From contig CAJTFE010000021.1 in NCBI GenBank assembly GCA_910575725.1, forward strand, positions 16,409 through 80,408: DNA of 64,000 nt, written 5' to 3'. The notes beneath the pieces were generated by a model. That model was not told the origin of the DNA. It made no database searches and worked only from the letters and a program-made list of their open reading frames with translations. The position numbers and the translations under genes were made by a program. Source of the DNA: Clostridia bacterium. GTDB lineage: Bacteria; Bacillota; Clostridia; Lachnospirales; Lachnospiraceae. Each line of letters opens with the position of its first letter. Positions within the stretch are counted from its first letter, which is position 1. Positions 7,852 through 17,385 of this stretch are shown here, in pieces.

Positions 7852-8916
7852 CTACAGATCCAGCTTCATATCCCCATAGCGTATCAGACCCTTCTTGCGC
7901 ATAAGCTCCGAAACGCCCAGCGTCAGAATCGCCGGAAGAATAAAATGCATCACCAGAATCTTAATCAAGGTCACTGCCGGGCCGTCCACAGGCGCCATCA
8001 CCTGCCACGTCATAATCTGCCCAACCAGGCCGCAGGTTCCCATGCCGGAACCGGAGGCATTGCTCTGCATATTCATGGCCATCGTCCCCACCGGCCCCAG
8101 AATGGCGCTGGATACAATGGCCGGAAGCCAGATAACCGGTCTGCGGATAATGTTCGGCACTTGGAGCATAGAGGTTCCAAGTCCCTGGGCCAGCAGGCCG
8201 CCCGCTTTATTCTCGCGATAGCTTGCCACTGCAAAGCCGACCATATTGCAGCAGCATCCGATGGTTGCCGCCCCCGCTGCAATTCCCGACAGATTCAGAA
8301 TGATTCCCAAGGCTGCAGAGCTGATGGGCAGCGTCAGTATCATCCCCATAAGAACAGATACAATGATTCCCATTAAGAAAGGCTGCTGTATAGTCCCCCA
8401 GTTAATCACTGCGCCCAGCGCCCCCATAAAGCTGCTGATAGGCGGCCCGAGAATCAGCCCCACCGCAGAGCCGGACAGAATCACGGTAAGGGGCGTTACC
8501 AGGATATCCACCTTTGTTTTCCCGGATACCAGGTGTCCCAGTTCGATTCCCACCAGAGCCGCAATAAAAGCCCCCAGAGGCTCTCCAGGCCCCATTAAGA
8601 CAATGGCTCCTTCCACCAGCACCTTTCCGGCCAGAATATTGGACGCAAAAGCCCCCATCATGCCGGCCGTTGCCGCAGAAAGCACCACCAGGGGGCTCTC
8701 CTTAAACTTGCAGGCCGTGCCTACGCCGATGCCTGCCCCCGTCACGGCCGCCGCCATCTTTCCAAAGAAATAAACGGTATCCCCCGCGCCGCCGCCTATG
8801 AGAAGTCCGATCTGCTGAATGATTGTCCCCGTCAGCAAGGTGGCAAATAAGCCCAGGGCCATACCGCTTAAACCGTCAATAAAAATGTGATTGCATACCT
8901 TTTTCAATTTTTCCAT
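7852..8916 (-). CDS. PTS_EIIC_2-family membrane protein, possible NiaR-controlled transporter
   Basis: 354 residues with about ten hydrophobic segments. The sequence is rich in Gly/Ala and has the look of the PTS EIIC type 2 family (Pfam PTS_EIIC_2), for example GIELGHLVSGKTKVDILVTP and GPVGTMAMNM. No EIIA, EIIB or HPr gene is nearby, so sugar phosphotransfer is doubtful. The substrate is unknown. The ATG has GAGGAG upstream. It lies just downstream of a NiaR-like repressor gene, and the 86-base gap contains two palindromes overlapping a promoter, suggesting control by that repressor. Confidence 0.75.
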   Translation of the reverse strand: MEKLKKVCNHIFIDGLSGMALGLFATLLTGTIIQQIGLLIGGGAGDTVYFFGKMAAAVTGAGIGVGTACKFKESPLVVLSAATAGMMGAFASNILAGKVLVEGAIVLMGPGEPLGAFIAALVGIELGHLVSGKTKVDILVTPLTVILSGSAVGLILGPPISSFMGALGAVINWGTIQQPFLMGIIVSVLMGMILTLPISSAALGIILNLSGIAAGAATIGCCCNMVGFAVASYRENKAGGLLAQGLGTSMLQVPNIIRRPVIWLPAIVSSAILGPVGTMAMNMQSNASGSGMGTCGLVGQIMTWQVMAPVDGPAVTLIKILVMHFILPAILTLGVSELMRKKGLIRYGDMKLDL

Positions 8917-8941
8917 AGCTGCTCCTCTTTTTCATGTCTCA

Positions 8942-8979
8942 CAGTTGTAAAGTCAACTGTCTTGTCAGTCAAGAGACAG
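8942..8979 (-). promoter_or_regulatory. Palindromic operators over the EIIC_2 promoter
   Basis: Two palindromes overlap: CAGTTG-N6-CAACTG (8942-8959) and CTGTCT...AGAGACAG (8957-8979). On the minus strand a -35 TTGACT lies in the second palindrome and a -10 TACAAC in the first, with 17 bases between them. Binding by a dimeric repressor would block the promoter. The NiaR-like product of the adjacent gene is the obvious candidate (inference). Confidence 0.5.
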
Positions 8980-9002
8980 CTTATCACACCTTCTGCTGAA
9001 AG

Positions 9003-9536
9003 TCAACCCGCCAGAAGAAAGCCCTTTTCTTCCAAGACTCTCTCAATCCGTTCCATGGAAGCCGCATCCTTTGCCACTATGGTGTGATAATGAACATCCT
9101 CCGTCAGTTCTTTCAAAGGCTTTGCCCGGTTTTCTCTCATTTTCTGATAGAATTCTTCCGCATCCTGGCGGCTGGCAATGATGAGATCCACCGCTATCTG
9201 CCCGTACAGCTCATGCTCCACCACCACGTCCAGGATCTTTCCGCCCAGATCCACAATCCCGTAGAACTCCTCCAGCACCTGCTCCGTTGTGTGGCGGACG
9301 CACAGGGTCTTCCTGCACTCCCCAGACTCCCGGCCTGGCTCAAACAGCAGATATCCTTTATTGGTAGAAAGAATATTTTTATTCACAGCCCGTAAAAGGG
9401 CCACGTCCTGCACAATCACCTGGCGGCTCACCTTCAGCCTCCTGGCCAGCTCCGTTCCCGAAACCGGGCTCCTGCTCCCGGCCAGCAGCCGGATGATTTC
9501 CTCTCTTCTTCGTTCTCCGTCCAATGGCTTTTCCAT
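9003..9536 (-). CDS. NiaR/YrxA-type transcriptional repressor (HTH + 3H domain)
   Basis: 177 residues. An N-terminal HTH_11 winged helix (RREEIIRLLAGSRSPVSGTE...LKVSRQVIVQDVALLR) is followed by a 3H domain carrying spaced histidines (VRHTTEQVLEE, VVEHELYG, DVHYHTIVA). In this family the 3H domain senses nicotinic acid and the protein represses NAD synthesis or niacin transport genes. No nad genes are seen nearby; the likely target is the adjacent EIIC_2 gene. The family call is strong; the ligand is inferred from family. Confidence 0.85.
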   Translation of the reverse strand: MEKPLDGERRREEIIRLLAGSRSPVSGTELARRLKVSRQVIVQDVALLRAVNKNILSTNKGYLLFEPGRESGECRKTLCVRHTTEQVLEEFYGIVDLGGKILDVVVEHELYGQIAVDLIIASRQDAEEFYQKMRENRAKPLKELTEDVHYHTIVAKDAASMERIERVLEEKGFLLAG

Positions 9537-9556
9537 CTTTCACTGCCCTTCCATAC

Positions 9557-11311
9557 TCAATTCTCATTCCGCCTCATATCACGGGCTCTTTCCGGCGTCA
9601 TCATGGCCGTTCCCGTTCCTTGATACACCACTTCAAAACCACCTTTGTCAAAGTACTTTGACAGCTCCCAATCCGGAAAATCGTCCGCCCAGTGTATGAT
9701 ATAGATGATATTGGGGTACTTTTCCGGATGCAGCGCATAGTAATCATATAGCTGAGTGCTCCCCTCGTGAACCTGCCAGGTGGAATAGCTGCCGCAGCCT
9801 GCTTCTGCATAAAGATAAATCCAGGGAGCCACCCCGACTACAAGAAGACGATCCTTAGAAGTCATGTGAAGGCTGTCTAGCTCTGCAAGCACCTCCTCGT
9901 ACCACTGGGCTGTTTCCGGCGAAGTGTAAACGCCTTTTAAGGGGCCCCGTTCCATTCTCTGTGTAAGCAGCGGCATGGCATCCTCTCCGCAGATATAGCT
10001 CATCCGCAAATGGAAGCTCCCCAAAAACTGAAGAAAAACCACCGCGCACACTGCTGCACTGCCAGCCCCCCGCAAAATCCTCTGCTTCTTTCCTTCCAGG
10101 CTCCATATTTCTTTCAGCCACTGCGCCGCAAACACCAGCCCGACACAGGAGCAAAGGCTGTAAGCCGCACTGATATTCACAATTCCGGTATTGCTGGCAA
10201 AGTGAACAATCATGGTAAAAGCCATTGCCGGAAGATACCAGCCGTAAAACAAACGCCTGTCCTTATGCTTCGTAACAAAATACGCTTCCAGACACCAGAA
10301 AGCCAGTGGGAGCATCTGATAATTAATGGGAATATGTTCCGCTGCAAATCCATAATAAAGCAGGCTCGGAAATACAAACACCGAAGCCAGAGCCATATAA
10401 AGCACGTCGTGCTCAAAACGCTTCCGATCCAGCAGCGTAGCCAGGTAAACTGCGCCAAGCCCGCAGAACATAAAGCGGTAGCTTTTAAAACACAGCTCAA
10501 AATAGCGTTTTGTTTTATACCAGAACCCTTTGCTTTGATGCTCCTGATCTGCCAGAATACAGGGAATATTATCCAGCACCTCAGTTATCGTCCCTCTCTG
10601 AAACACAAATATCAGAAAAAATACGAGAATAATCCCGGCCCCCAAAGTCATCCATAAAAAATTGCGAAACGAAAGGGCGCCTTCTGTTTGCTGCTTTTTT
10701 TTGCGGTTTAAAAGGGTTATTACAAGACAAATAAGGCCATAGGCAATATACAAAAGAAGCGCAAATGGATTCGCCAGAACAAGCGCAGCCATAATCATTC
10801 CGCAAAGCAGATACTCTGGTATGGAATGCTCCATCTTAGCAGAAAGCACGGCCAGCAGTATGGTCAGCGCACCAAACTCAATGCAGTTGTAGGACATGCC
10901 GTAAAGGCCAAAGGGCACAAAGAGCAAAAACAGCAAAGCCGGCCCGTAAGAAACCATTCCTCTTCTCTGAAAGCGCAGGTATAAAAGCAGGGTTATGATG
11001 CCTTCAAATGCCAGATACAAAAAGCGGCTTGCCATAACAATTCCTTCTGTTGAGCCTAAAGCCGCGCGAATCAGACTGTAAATGGGATGCAGCAGAAAGC
11101 CGCTGAGCTGCTGGGCCGGATGCCAGTCATCAACAAGAAGCTTCCCTCCCCGGTATAGAAGCTCCGATGTCCCGATATAATACATCTCATCCGCCGTATT
11201 AAAGCCATAGAAGCTGCGTCTAATCAAAAGAATCTCTATCAAAAGAAACAGACCAATAAAAATCAGATGCTGCACGTTTTTTTGCTCTGCCGTTTTCCTG
11301 CCTGCCGTCAT
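9557..11311 (-). CDS. GT-C-type membrane glycosyltransferase-like protein, paralog A
   Basis: 584 residues, with about a dozen membrane segments and a C-terminal soluble domain of about 110 residues. The first extracytoplasmic loop carries NTADEMYY followed by DDWH, the acidic motif expected in GT-C enzymes that use polyprenyl-phosphate sugars. A similar protein is encoded at 31418-33121 with the same layout (NYNDEMYY, HDW). The probable role is sugar transfer to a cell-envelope polymer or protein on the outer face of the membrane. The substrate is unknown. It is followed 20 bases later by the NiaR-like gene. Confidence 0.75.
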   Translation of the reverse strand: MTAGRKTAEQKNVQHLIFIGLFLLIEILLIRRSFYGFNTADEMYYIGTSELLYRGGKLLVDDWHPAQQLSGFLLHPIYSLIRAALGSTEGIVMASRFLYLAFEGIITLLLYLRFQRRGMVSYGPALLFLLFVPFGLYGMSYNCIEFGALTILLAVLSAKMEHSIPEYLLCGMIMAALVLANPFALLLYIAYGLICLVITLLNRKKKQQTEGALSFRNFLWMTLGAGIILVFFLIFVFQRGTITEVLDNIPCILADQEHQSKGFWYKTKRYFELCFKSYRFMFCGLGAVYLATLLDRKRFEHDVLYMALASVFVFPSLLYYGFAAEHIPINYQMLPLAFWCLEAYFVTKHKDRRLFYGWYLPAMAFTMIVHFASNTGIVNISAAYSLCSCVGLVFAAQWLKEIWSLEGKKQRILRGAGSAAVCAVVFLQFLGSFHLRMSYICGEDAMPLLTQRMERGPLKGVYTSPETAQWYEEVLAELDSLHMTSKDRLLVVGVAPWIYLYAEAGCGSYSTWQVHEGSTQLYDYYALHPEKYPNIIYIIHWADDFPDWELSKYFDKGGFEVVYQGTGTAMMTPERARDMRRNEN

Positions 11312-11348
11312 CTTTTCCTCTTCCTCATCTATCAGAAATCACAAAAGA

Positions 11349-11381
11349 GGGTGCCGCAAAAACTGTTCTACAGCGGCACCC
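11349..11381. terminator. Rho-independent terminator
   Basis: Stem GGGTGCCGC / GCGGCACCC with a 15-base loop. T-rich flanks on both sides let it serve the minus-strand coiled-coil gene. Confidence 0.75.
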
Positions 11382-11390
11382 ATTTTATCT

Positions 11391-11660
11391 TTACGCTTCT
11401 TTCTCACGAAGCGCCCGATCGATCTGTGCTTTCAAGCTCTCTGCCTGTTCCGTAATCCGGGTCAGTTCATCCTGTATCAGATGCAGCTCACGCCTCCTGG
11501 CTTCCTTCGACTCCTGGAGCTTCTTTTCGTAAAGCGCTTTCTGTTCCTCCCGAACCTGCTTTTTTAACTGCTCGGACCGTTCCTTTTCCTGCTTCCTCAT
11601 CTGTTCCTTCAAACGGTTGACATTCTCCTTGTAAAACTGCTCCAGCGGATGAACCTTCAT
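11391..11660 (-). CDS. Small coiled-coil protein of unknown function
   Basis: 89 residues, almost entirely charged heptad-like helix rich in Lys, Glu, Arg and Gln, without Cys or a membrane segment. AGGAGAGAGG precedes the ATG at moderate distance. It lies 32 bases after the aldolase gene and before a strong terminator, so it is probably the last gene of that unit. Function unknown; the composition only supports an elongated helical protein. Confidence 0.6.
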   Translation of the reverse strand: MKVHPLEQFYKENVNRLKEQMRKQEKERSEQLKKQVREEQKALYEKKLQESKEARRRELHLIQDELTRITEQAESLKAQIDRALREKEA

Positions 11661-11692
11661 AATCGTTCCCTCTCTCCTGCTTCCTGTCTTTC

Positions 11693-12541
11693 TTACGCTT
11701 TTCCGTCACATCCGCACATCTTCATGCGGAGCTTCACGATCTCCTTCACATGCTCCATAGCCGTCTTGCCGTACTTCTTCGGATCAAAGGCGTCCGGATT
11801 GGCCGCCAGGAATTCCTTTACGCCGTCCGTATAGGCAATCCGCAGCTCTGTAGCAAAGTTCACCTTACAGATTCCGCGCTTGATGCTCTCCTTTACCGCT
11901 TCCTCGGAAAGCCCGCTGGCTCCGTGAAGCACCAGAGGGATGGATACTACCTTGCGGATCTCGGCCAGACGGTCAAGATCCAGCTTGGGCTCTCCCTTAT
12001 AGACGCCGTGAGCCGTTCCGATAGCCACAGCCAGGGAGCCGATTCCTGTGCGCTCTGCAAACTCCTTTGCCTCCATAGGATCTGTGTAGCCGCCGCTGCC
12101 GCCGTCCAGATCATCCTCCTTGCCGCCTACCTTGCCAAGCTCTGCCTCTACGGGAATATGAGAGGGACGGCAGGCGTCCGCTACGGCCTTTGTAACTGCG
12201 ATATTCTCCTCAAATACGCTGTGGGAGCCGTCGATCATAATGGAGCTGTAGCCGGTTCTCAAGGCCTGCATCGCCAGGTCAAAGCTGTCGCCGTGATCCA
12301 GATGCATACAGACCGGTACACTTGCCCTCTCTGCCGCCGTCTTTACATTGGCCAGGTACATATCCAGTCCCGCATATTTTACCGTGGAAGGGGTAGTCTG
12401 AAGCATCAGCGGCGCTTTCAGCTCCTCCGCTGCCGCAATGACTGCCATTACCATTTCCATGTTCTCCACATTGAATGCTCCTACTGCATAGCCGCCTTTC
12501 TGGGCATCCAGAAGCATCTTCTCTGATGTTACAAATGCCAT
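11693..12541 (-). CDS. Class II (zinc) ketose-bisphosphate aldolase
   Basis: About 282 residues, similar in type to Fba, GatY and KbaY. Metal and substrate motifs are present: MHLDHGDSFD (zinc His), EAELGKVGGKEDD, GTAHGVYKGEP, LVLHGASGL and KVNFATELR. It would cleave a ketose (bis)phosphate to DHAP and an aldehyde. Fructose- versus tagatose-bisphosphate specificity cannot be read. The start is the second ATG (12541), eight bases from AGGAGG; the first ATG (12547) is too close. It has its own promoter yet follows the sugar ABC/kinase/epimerase unit, so it may finish that pathway. Confidence 0.9.
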   Translation of the reverse strand: MAFVTSEKMLLDAQKGGYAVGAFNVENMEMVMAVIAAAEELKAPLMLQTTPSTVKYAGLDMYLANVKTAAERASVPVCMHLDHGDSFDLAMQALRTGYSSIMIDGSHSVFEENIAVTKAVADACRPSHIPVEAELGKVGGKEDDLDGGSGGYTDPMEAKEFAERTGIGSLAVAIGTAHGVYKGEPKLDLDRLAEIRKVVSIPLVLHGASGLSEEAVKESIKRGICKVNFATELRIAYTDGVKEFLAANPDAFDPKKYGKTAMEHVKEIVKLRMKMCGCDGKA

Positions 12542-12592
12542 ATCCATATCCTCCTATTCCAAGTTCCGTAAAGGCCGAATTTTTCTAAATCC

Positions 12593-12621
12593 ATCCTACT
12601 ATAGCTGTGTAGGTTTGTCAA
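12593..12621 (-). promoter_or_regulatory. Promoter for the aldolase gene
   Basis: Minus-strand TTGACA (12616-12621), a 17-bp spacer and TAGGAT (12593-12598). Perfect -35 and acceptable -10. Confidence 0.6.
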
Positions 12622-12657
12622 CTCAGTTTCCAATCCGTAATCTCTTAAGAGCAAATA

Positions 12658-12694
12658 CTCCATCACTAGGAATAAGATGTTCCCGGCGATGGAG
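12658..12694 (-). terminator. Terminator after the sugar-binding protein gene
   Basis: CTCCATC / GATGGAG stem with a second inner GGGAAC/ATTCCT-type pairing. It is followed on the minus strand by TATTTGCTCTT. It separates the ABC operon from the aldolase gene. Confidence 0.5.
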
Positions 12695-12719
12695 TACCAT
12701 GTCTCATATTATTTTGATT

Positions 12720-13733
12720 TTATTCAATAAAATCATTTACATTATCAATTGTAATCAGCTGGAAAGGCACATCATATCTTGCTTCTACCGTCTCCCCTTT
12801 TGCCACTTTAACAGCCACATCAACTGATGTGCTTGCCTGTGCATTAGCATCCTGCAGCACTGTTCCCGAAAGCCGTCCATCTTTTACTGCCGCAAGAGCA
12901 TCCGGAATTGCATCTGTACCGATAATAATCAACTCTCGATCCTGAGATTCCGCCGCCTGCAGAGCACCCATAGACATGTCGTCATTTTCGCAGATAATCG
13001 CCTTCAAATCTGCATATTTTCCAAGCCAGTCCTCCGTAGTTGCCATTGCTTCATCTCTGGACCAGTTGGCTGAAAGAGTTGCCACACACTCAAATGCTTC
13101 ATTTGCAAGGATCGTATTCTCCAGCCCTTCATAGCGAAGAAGCTGGGCACTTTGTCCCATCTCACCTTCCAGAACCGCATACTGTCCGCCTTCTGCTCCA
13201 AGCTGCTCCATTACAAAATTACCCATGATTTCTCCGGCCTGTCTGTCGTCAGAACCCACAAAAGATACGTAGTCAGTACGTGTTGTCTCCGTATTCACTT
13301 CAATGACCGGAATACCCGCATCGGCCGCCAGATCCAGAACCTGTGCCGATCCATCTGCATCCTGGGGATTCAGAATAATAACATCAACCTGCTTTGCAAT
13401 CAGATCCTCTGCCTGGGAAATCTGCTTTGCAACATCAGCCTGTCCATCCATCAGATAAAGCTCTGCCTCAGAATATGTCTCTGTTGCATAAGCCTGGATA
13501 GCTTCACCCAGCTTATTAGAATATGTGTCAGACATTGTCTTCATCAGAACTCCAATCTTGATTGTTTCCCCTCCCGCAGCATTCTCTGCATCAGCAGGTT
13601 TTTCCGCATCAGTATCCTCTGCCGTTTCCTCTTGCTGGGGCGTCTCTGCCGGCGCCTGCTCTTTGGAGCTGCATGCTGTCAACCCAAGAAGCATCGCTCC
13701 CGTCATAATTGCTACAAAAACTTTCTTTTTCAT
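12720..13733 (-). CDS. Sugar ABC transporter substrate-binding lipoprotein (RbsB type)
   Basis: 337 residues. A lipoprotein signal with lipobox LTAC is followed by a Glu/Asp/Ala-rich linker and a periplasmic-binding-protein fold of the ribose/galactose class (KIGVLMKTMSDTYSNKLGEA, INPQDADGS-like LNPQDADGS, FVGSDDRQAGEIMG, CENDDMSMGALQA). It captures a monosaccharide outside the membrane and delivers it to the permease/ATPase encoded upstream. It is the last gene of the leftward transporter unit and is 27 bases after the permease. Confidence 0.93.
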   Translation of the reverse strand: MKKKVFVAIMTGAMLLGLTACSSKEQAPAETPQQEETAEDTDAEKPADAENAAGGETIKIGVLMKTMSDTYSNKLGEAIQAYATETYSEAELYLMDGQADVAKQISQAEDLIAKQVDVIILNPQDADGSAQVLDLAADAGIPVIEVNTETTRTDYVSFVGSDDRQAGEIMGNFVMEQLGAEGGQYAVLEGEMGQSAQLLRYEGLENTILANEAFECVATLSANWSRDEAMATTEDWLGKYADLKAIICENDDMSMGALQAAESQDRELIIIGTDAIPDALAAVKDGRLSGTVLQDANAQASTSVDVAVKVAKGETVEARYDVPFQLITIDNVNDFIE

Positions 13734-13760
13734 AATGTTCTCACCTTTCTTTTTTATTAT

Positions 13761-14696
13761 CTACTTTGATATCTTTTTAGACATAATATCAAAGCAAACA
13801 GCTCCTAAAATAATCAGTCCTTTGATAATCTGCTGATAGTAAGAAGATACGTCCAGCAGATTCAGCCCATTGTTCAATGTACCAATAATCAAAATCCCGA
13901 TTAAAGTTCCAGGAATCGTTCCGATTCCTCCTGTCATACTGGTGCCGCCAATCACAGCCGCCGCAATTGCATCTGTTTCATAGCCCGTTCCCACAGCCGG
14001 CTGACCGGAATTTGTTCTGGAAGCCAGAACTATTCCTGCGATCCCCGTCAGCACTCCGCTTAAAATGTAAACCCTCATCAGAATATGTTTTACCTTTACC
14101 CCGGAGGCCTCTGCCGCTTTTACATTACCTCCAACTGCATAAATATACCGGCCAAACTTCATTTTAGAGAGAAACATATGACAGACTATAAGAATAATTA
14201 TAAAGATCACAATAGGTGCCATGCCCTTTCCGATCCAGCTGAAGCCTTCTGAAGCAAGCGTATAAGGCTTACCGTCGGAATATACATATGCAAAGCCTCT
14301 TGCTATTGTCATCCCTGCCAGTGTTGCCACAAAAGGCGGAACCTCCATATAAGCAACAAAGAAACCATTCATTGCTCCGAAAAGAGCACAAACCACAATG
14401 CCTGCTGCCACTGCAAGTATTACATTTGACGGATTAGCCACCAGAATACTCCCGGACACCACACCCGCTACTGCTACCAGAGAGCCAACCGTCAAATCAA
14501 TCCCCCCTGTCATAATGACAAAGGTCATTCCAATTGCAATTATTCCATTTACAGAAACCTGCCGCAGAATATTTACTGCATTTTTCGTTGTCCGGAATGT
14601 AGGCGATACTATCATCAGAATGCTCCACATCGCCACCAGAACAATTAAAATTCCATATTTTCTGGCAAATTCCATGTTAAGCTTACTCTGTCTCAT
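13761..14696 (-). CDS. Sugar ABC transporter permease (RbsC type)
   Basis: About 311 residues with eight to ten membrane segments. Typical ribose-family permease signatures are present: GIIAIGMTFVIMTGGIDLTV, VEASGVKV-type AEASGVKVKHI and AVIGGTSMTGGIGTIPGTLI. The ATG at 14696 has GGAGG five bases upstream; the frame extends to 14726 but lacks a better site. A 120-base gap with its own AT-rich character separates it from the ATPase gene. It forms the membrane channel of the importer. Confidence 0.92.
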   Translation of the reverse strand: MRQSKLNMEFARKYGILIVLVAMWSILMIVSPTFRTTKNAVNILRQVSVNGIIAIGMTFVIMTGGIDLTVGSLVAVAGVVSGSILVANPSNVILAVAAGIVVCALFGAMNGFFVAYMEVPPFVATLAGMTIARGFAYVYSDGKPYTLASEGFSWIGKGMAPIVIFIIILIVCHMFLSKMKFGRYIYAVGGNVKAAEASGVKVKHILMRVYILSGVLTGIAGIVLASRTNSGQPAVGTGYETDAIAAAVIGGTSMTGGIGTIPGTLIGILIIGTLNNGLNLLDVSSYYQQIIKGLIILGAVCFDIMSKKISK

Positions 14697-14818
14697 CTTC
14701 TCCTCCTCGCATTTATAATTCTGCAATATCCCTCTTAGTATCCCTGTCTAAATCAATTTCCAGCCACAACAGCATGCACCTGTCAATTAATTTGTGCACT
14801 AGGAGGATATTACTGTTT

Positions 14819-16321
14819 TTATACTTCCCGAAGCGCACTGTTCAGAAGCGTCTTCTGAGTAATCTTTCCGCTTTCAATGTCCTCTCTATTAAACTCACCG
14901 GTTATTTTTCCGCCTGATACCACCATAATCCGGTCACTCATGCCCATAACCTCCGGCAGTTCTGAAGATATCATAATAATTGCAATCCCTCTTCTTGCCA
15001 GATCACACATAATTTTATATATCTCAAACTTTGCTCCGACATCAATCCCTCTCGTTGGTTCATCCAGAATCAGAACCTTAGGTTCTGACATCAGCCATTT
15101 TGCAATAACAACTTTTTGTTGATTCCCTCCGCTTAAGTTTCCGGCATACATCTGGATAGAAGAACATTTTGTTGCCAGAGCATTGCTGTATTCCTCTACC
15201 TCTTTTTTCTCCTTGTTTCCATTAATAAATACCCCCGGATGCTTCTTTTGAAGATTAGGAAGGGAAATATTTTCTTTAATTGACCTGCATAAAACCAGTC
15301 CTCTGATCTTCCTATCTTCACTTACCATAGCAATTTTATTTGCAATAGCATCACCCGGACTTTTAATCGTGATTCTCTGCCCTTCTATATAAAGCTCACC
15401 GGAATCCACCTTATCAATTCCAAAAATACTGTTCATAATTTCGCTTCTTCCGGCTCCGACCAGTCCGGAAAAGCCAAGAATCTCACCTGCATGAACCGTA
15501 AATGAAATATCCTCGAATACGCCTTTGGAAGTAAAATTCCGTACTTCTAATACCGGCTCTTTGATCGGCACTGCTTCTTTAGGATAAATATTATCCAGTG
15601 AGCGTCCCACCATCATTTCGACCAGTTCATCCTGCGTTACCCCCTTTGCAGATACAGTCTTTATAAATTCGCCATCTCTTAATACCGTAATCCGATCCGT
15701 CAACATCAGAATTTCTTCCAGACGGTGGGAAATGTAAATAATCGAAACCTCTTTTGCCGTTAATTCATGGATCAATCGAAATAATTTTTTCGATTCTTCA
15801 TCCGAAAGTGATGATGTGGGCTCATCCATAATAATGATATCTGCATTTTTCCGCACTGCCTTGATAATCTCCAGCATCTGTATCTGTGCCACACTCAGAT
15901 ACTTCACCTTAGTCTGAGGCGTAAATGCCAGACCGTATTCCTTCAGGATTTCCCCTGTATGCTGATACATCTCCTTATCATTCAGAAATTTTCCCTTCAT
16001 AATCTCTTCCCCCAGGAAAATATTCTGTGCAATATCCATTTCCGGAAGAGGCGCCAATTCCTGATGTATCATCACGATTCCTTCCTTGATGGAATCCGAA
16101 ATTGATTTAGGCCTGATTTCTCTTCCATTATGCCGCACGATTCCTTCATCCGGGCTATATTCTCCCGTGATCATTTTCATCAGCGTGGACTTTCCCGCTC
16201 CATTTTCTCCTACCAGTGCGTGCACCTCACCAGGCGCTATCTGAAAACTGACGCCCTTTACCGCATATACTCCTGGAAATTTTTTATGGAGATTATCTAC
16301 CTCTAAACGCCATTCTCCCAT
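14819..16321 (-). CDS. Sugar ABC transporter ATP-binding protein (RbsA/MglA type)
   Basis: 500 residues with two ABC domains, as usual for this class. The first domain has Walker A GENGAGKSTL (about residue 39), LSVAQIQM in signature position and IIMDEPTSSL. The second has Walker A-like GLVGAGRSEI, signature LSGGNQQK and LILDEPTRGI. It hydrolyses ATP to drive sugar import. The ATG lies 14 bases after the kinase stop, so the two are cotranscribed. Confidence 0.93.
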   Translation of the reverse strand: MGEWRLEVDNLHKKFPGVYAVKGVSFQIAPGEVHALVGENGAGKSTLMKMITGEYSPDEGIVRHNGREIRPKSISDSIKEGIVMIHQELAPLPEMDIAQNIFLGEEIMKGKFLNDKEMYQHTGEILKEYGLAFTPQTKVKYLSVAQIQMLEIIKAVRKNADIIIMDEPTSSLSDEESKKLFRLIHELTAKEVSIIYISHRLEEILMLTDRITVLRDGEFIKTVSAKGVTQDELVEMMVGRSLDNIYPKEAVPIKEPVLEVRNFTSKGVFEDISFTVHAGEILGFSGLVGAGRSEIMNSIFGIDKVDSGELYIEGQRITIKSPGDAIANKIAMVSEDRKIRGLVLCRSIKENISLPNLQKKHPGVFINGNKEKKEVEEYSNALATKCSSIQMYAGNLSGGNQQKVVIAKWLMSEPKVLILDEPTRGIDVGAKFEIYKIMCDLARRGIAIIMISSELPEVMGMSDRIMVVSGGKITGEFNREDIESGKITQKTLLNSALREV

Positions 16322-16335
16322 GAAAACCTCCCCTT

Positions 16336-17280
16336 TTATTCATTTTCCCTTATCATATTTTTCACAGTTTCGGGAGATATATCACCTTCCATAGGACCAA
16401 AAGCTGCCGCATTCAGCGCTCCGGCTGCAGCCCCCATCTGAGCAGCCTCTTTAAGACTCTTTCCCTGAACCAGGCCACAGATAAATGCCGCATCAAAGCT
16501 GTCCCCCGCTCCAGTCGCATCCACCTGCTTTACCGGATAAACTCCCATTTTCTGTTCCAAACCATTCCTTGTATAAATCTCAGAGCCTCTGGAGCCATTT
16601 TTCAGAATCAGTATTTCAAGCCTTTCATTTTCAAAAGCTGCTTTTACCGCCTCTTCCACGCTTTCCATTCCTGTAATCATTTTCAGTTCCGCCACACCCG
16701 GAAGAAAAATATTACTGTTTTGGAATGCTTCCTGTACTATATTGATAACTCTGTTATCGCGCATCATCTCTAATCTGACATTGGGATCAAAGCTGATCTT
16801 TGTCCCCTGATCCTGAAACATATACATAGTTTTCAATATCTCCCGGCCAAATTCCATAGACGCCATCAGAGAACAGCCCATAATATGAAAATATTTTGTA
16901 TCCTCCATTCCTTCCAGGCTTCCAGGCGCTTTTTGTTCTACTGCCGGTGTATTCTCAATATGAAAAATAAATTTTCTATCACCATTAGAATAATAAGTTA
17001 CAAACGCCACGCCTGTAGATCCATTATCGCTCTTCAATATCCGGCTGCAGTCCACTCCTACCTTCTCCAGGCGTTCTATGATATTCTTACCAAAATCATC
17101 ATTTCCCACTCCCGCAATGATTCCGGTGCGACATCCCATCCTTGCCGCCGTACTTGCAAATATTCCTGGAGCCCCACTTGGAAAAGGTCCCCTGAATTCG
17201 CCTGTTTCATACAGTTCTACATTCTCTCCGGGCCGCATAATTTCACATAGCAGCTCTCCCATAATCATAATATCCGGCAT
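16336..17280 (-). CDS. PfkB-family carbohydrate kinase
   Basis: 314 residues, ribokinase fold. The N-terminal GAPGIFASTAARMG region and the C-terminal catalytic/anion-hole motif DATGAGDSFDAAF, with the general-base Asp, are intact. It phosphorylates a free sugar, plausibly the ketose made by the neighbouring epimerase. It sits between the epimerase and the transporter ATPase in one unit. The substrate cannot be decided; ribose, fructose, 2-keto-3-deoxygluconate and others are possible in the family. Confidence 0.88.
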   Translation of the reverse strand: MPDIMIMGELLCEIMRPGENVELYETGEFRGPFPSGAPGIFASTAARMGCRTGIIAGVGNDDFGKNIIERLEKVGVDCSRILKSDNGSTGVAFVTYYSNGDRKFIFHIENTPAVEQKAPGSLEGMEDTKYFHIMGCSLMASMEFGREILKTMYMFQDQGTKISFDPNVRLEMMRDNRVINIVQEAFQNSNIFLPGVAELKMITGMESVEEAVKAAFENERLEILILKNGSRGSEIYTRNGLEQKMGVYPVKQVDATGAGDSFDAAFICGLVQGKSLKEAAQMGAAAGALNAAAFGPMEGDISPETVKNMIRENE

Positions 17281-17385
17281 TTACTTATCCTTCTTTCGTT
17301 TATATCCTCTCAATCACCGGCACCATCTCCACAGTGCCTATCCGACTGTAACAGAGTACTCTCTTTCATACACAGTTCCCGAAAG

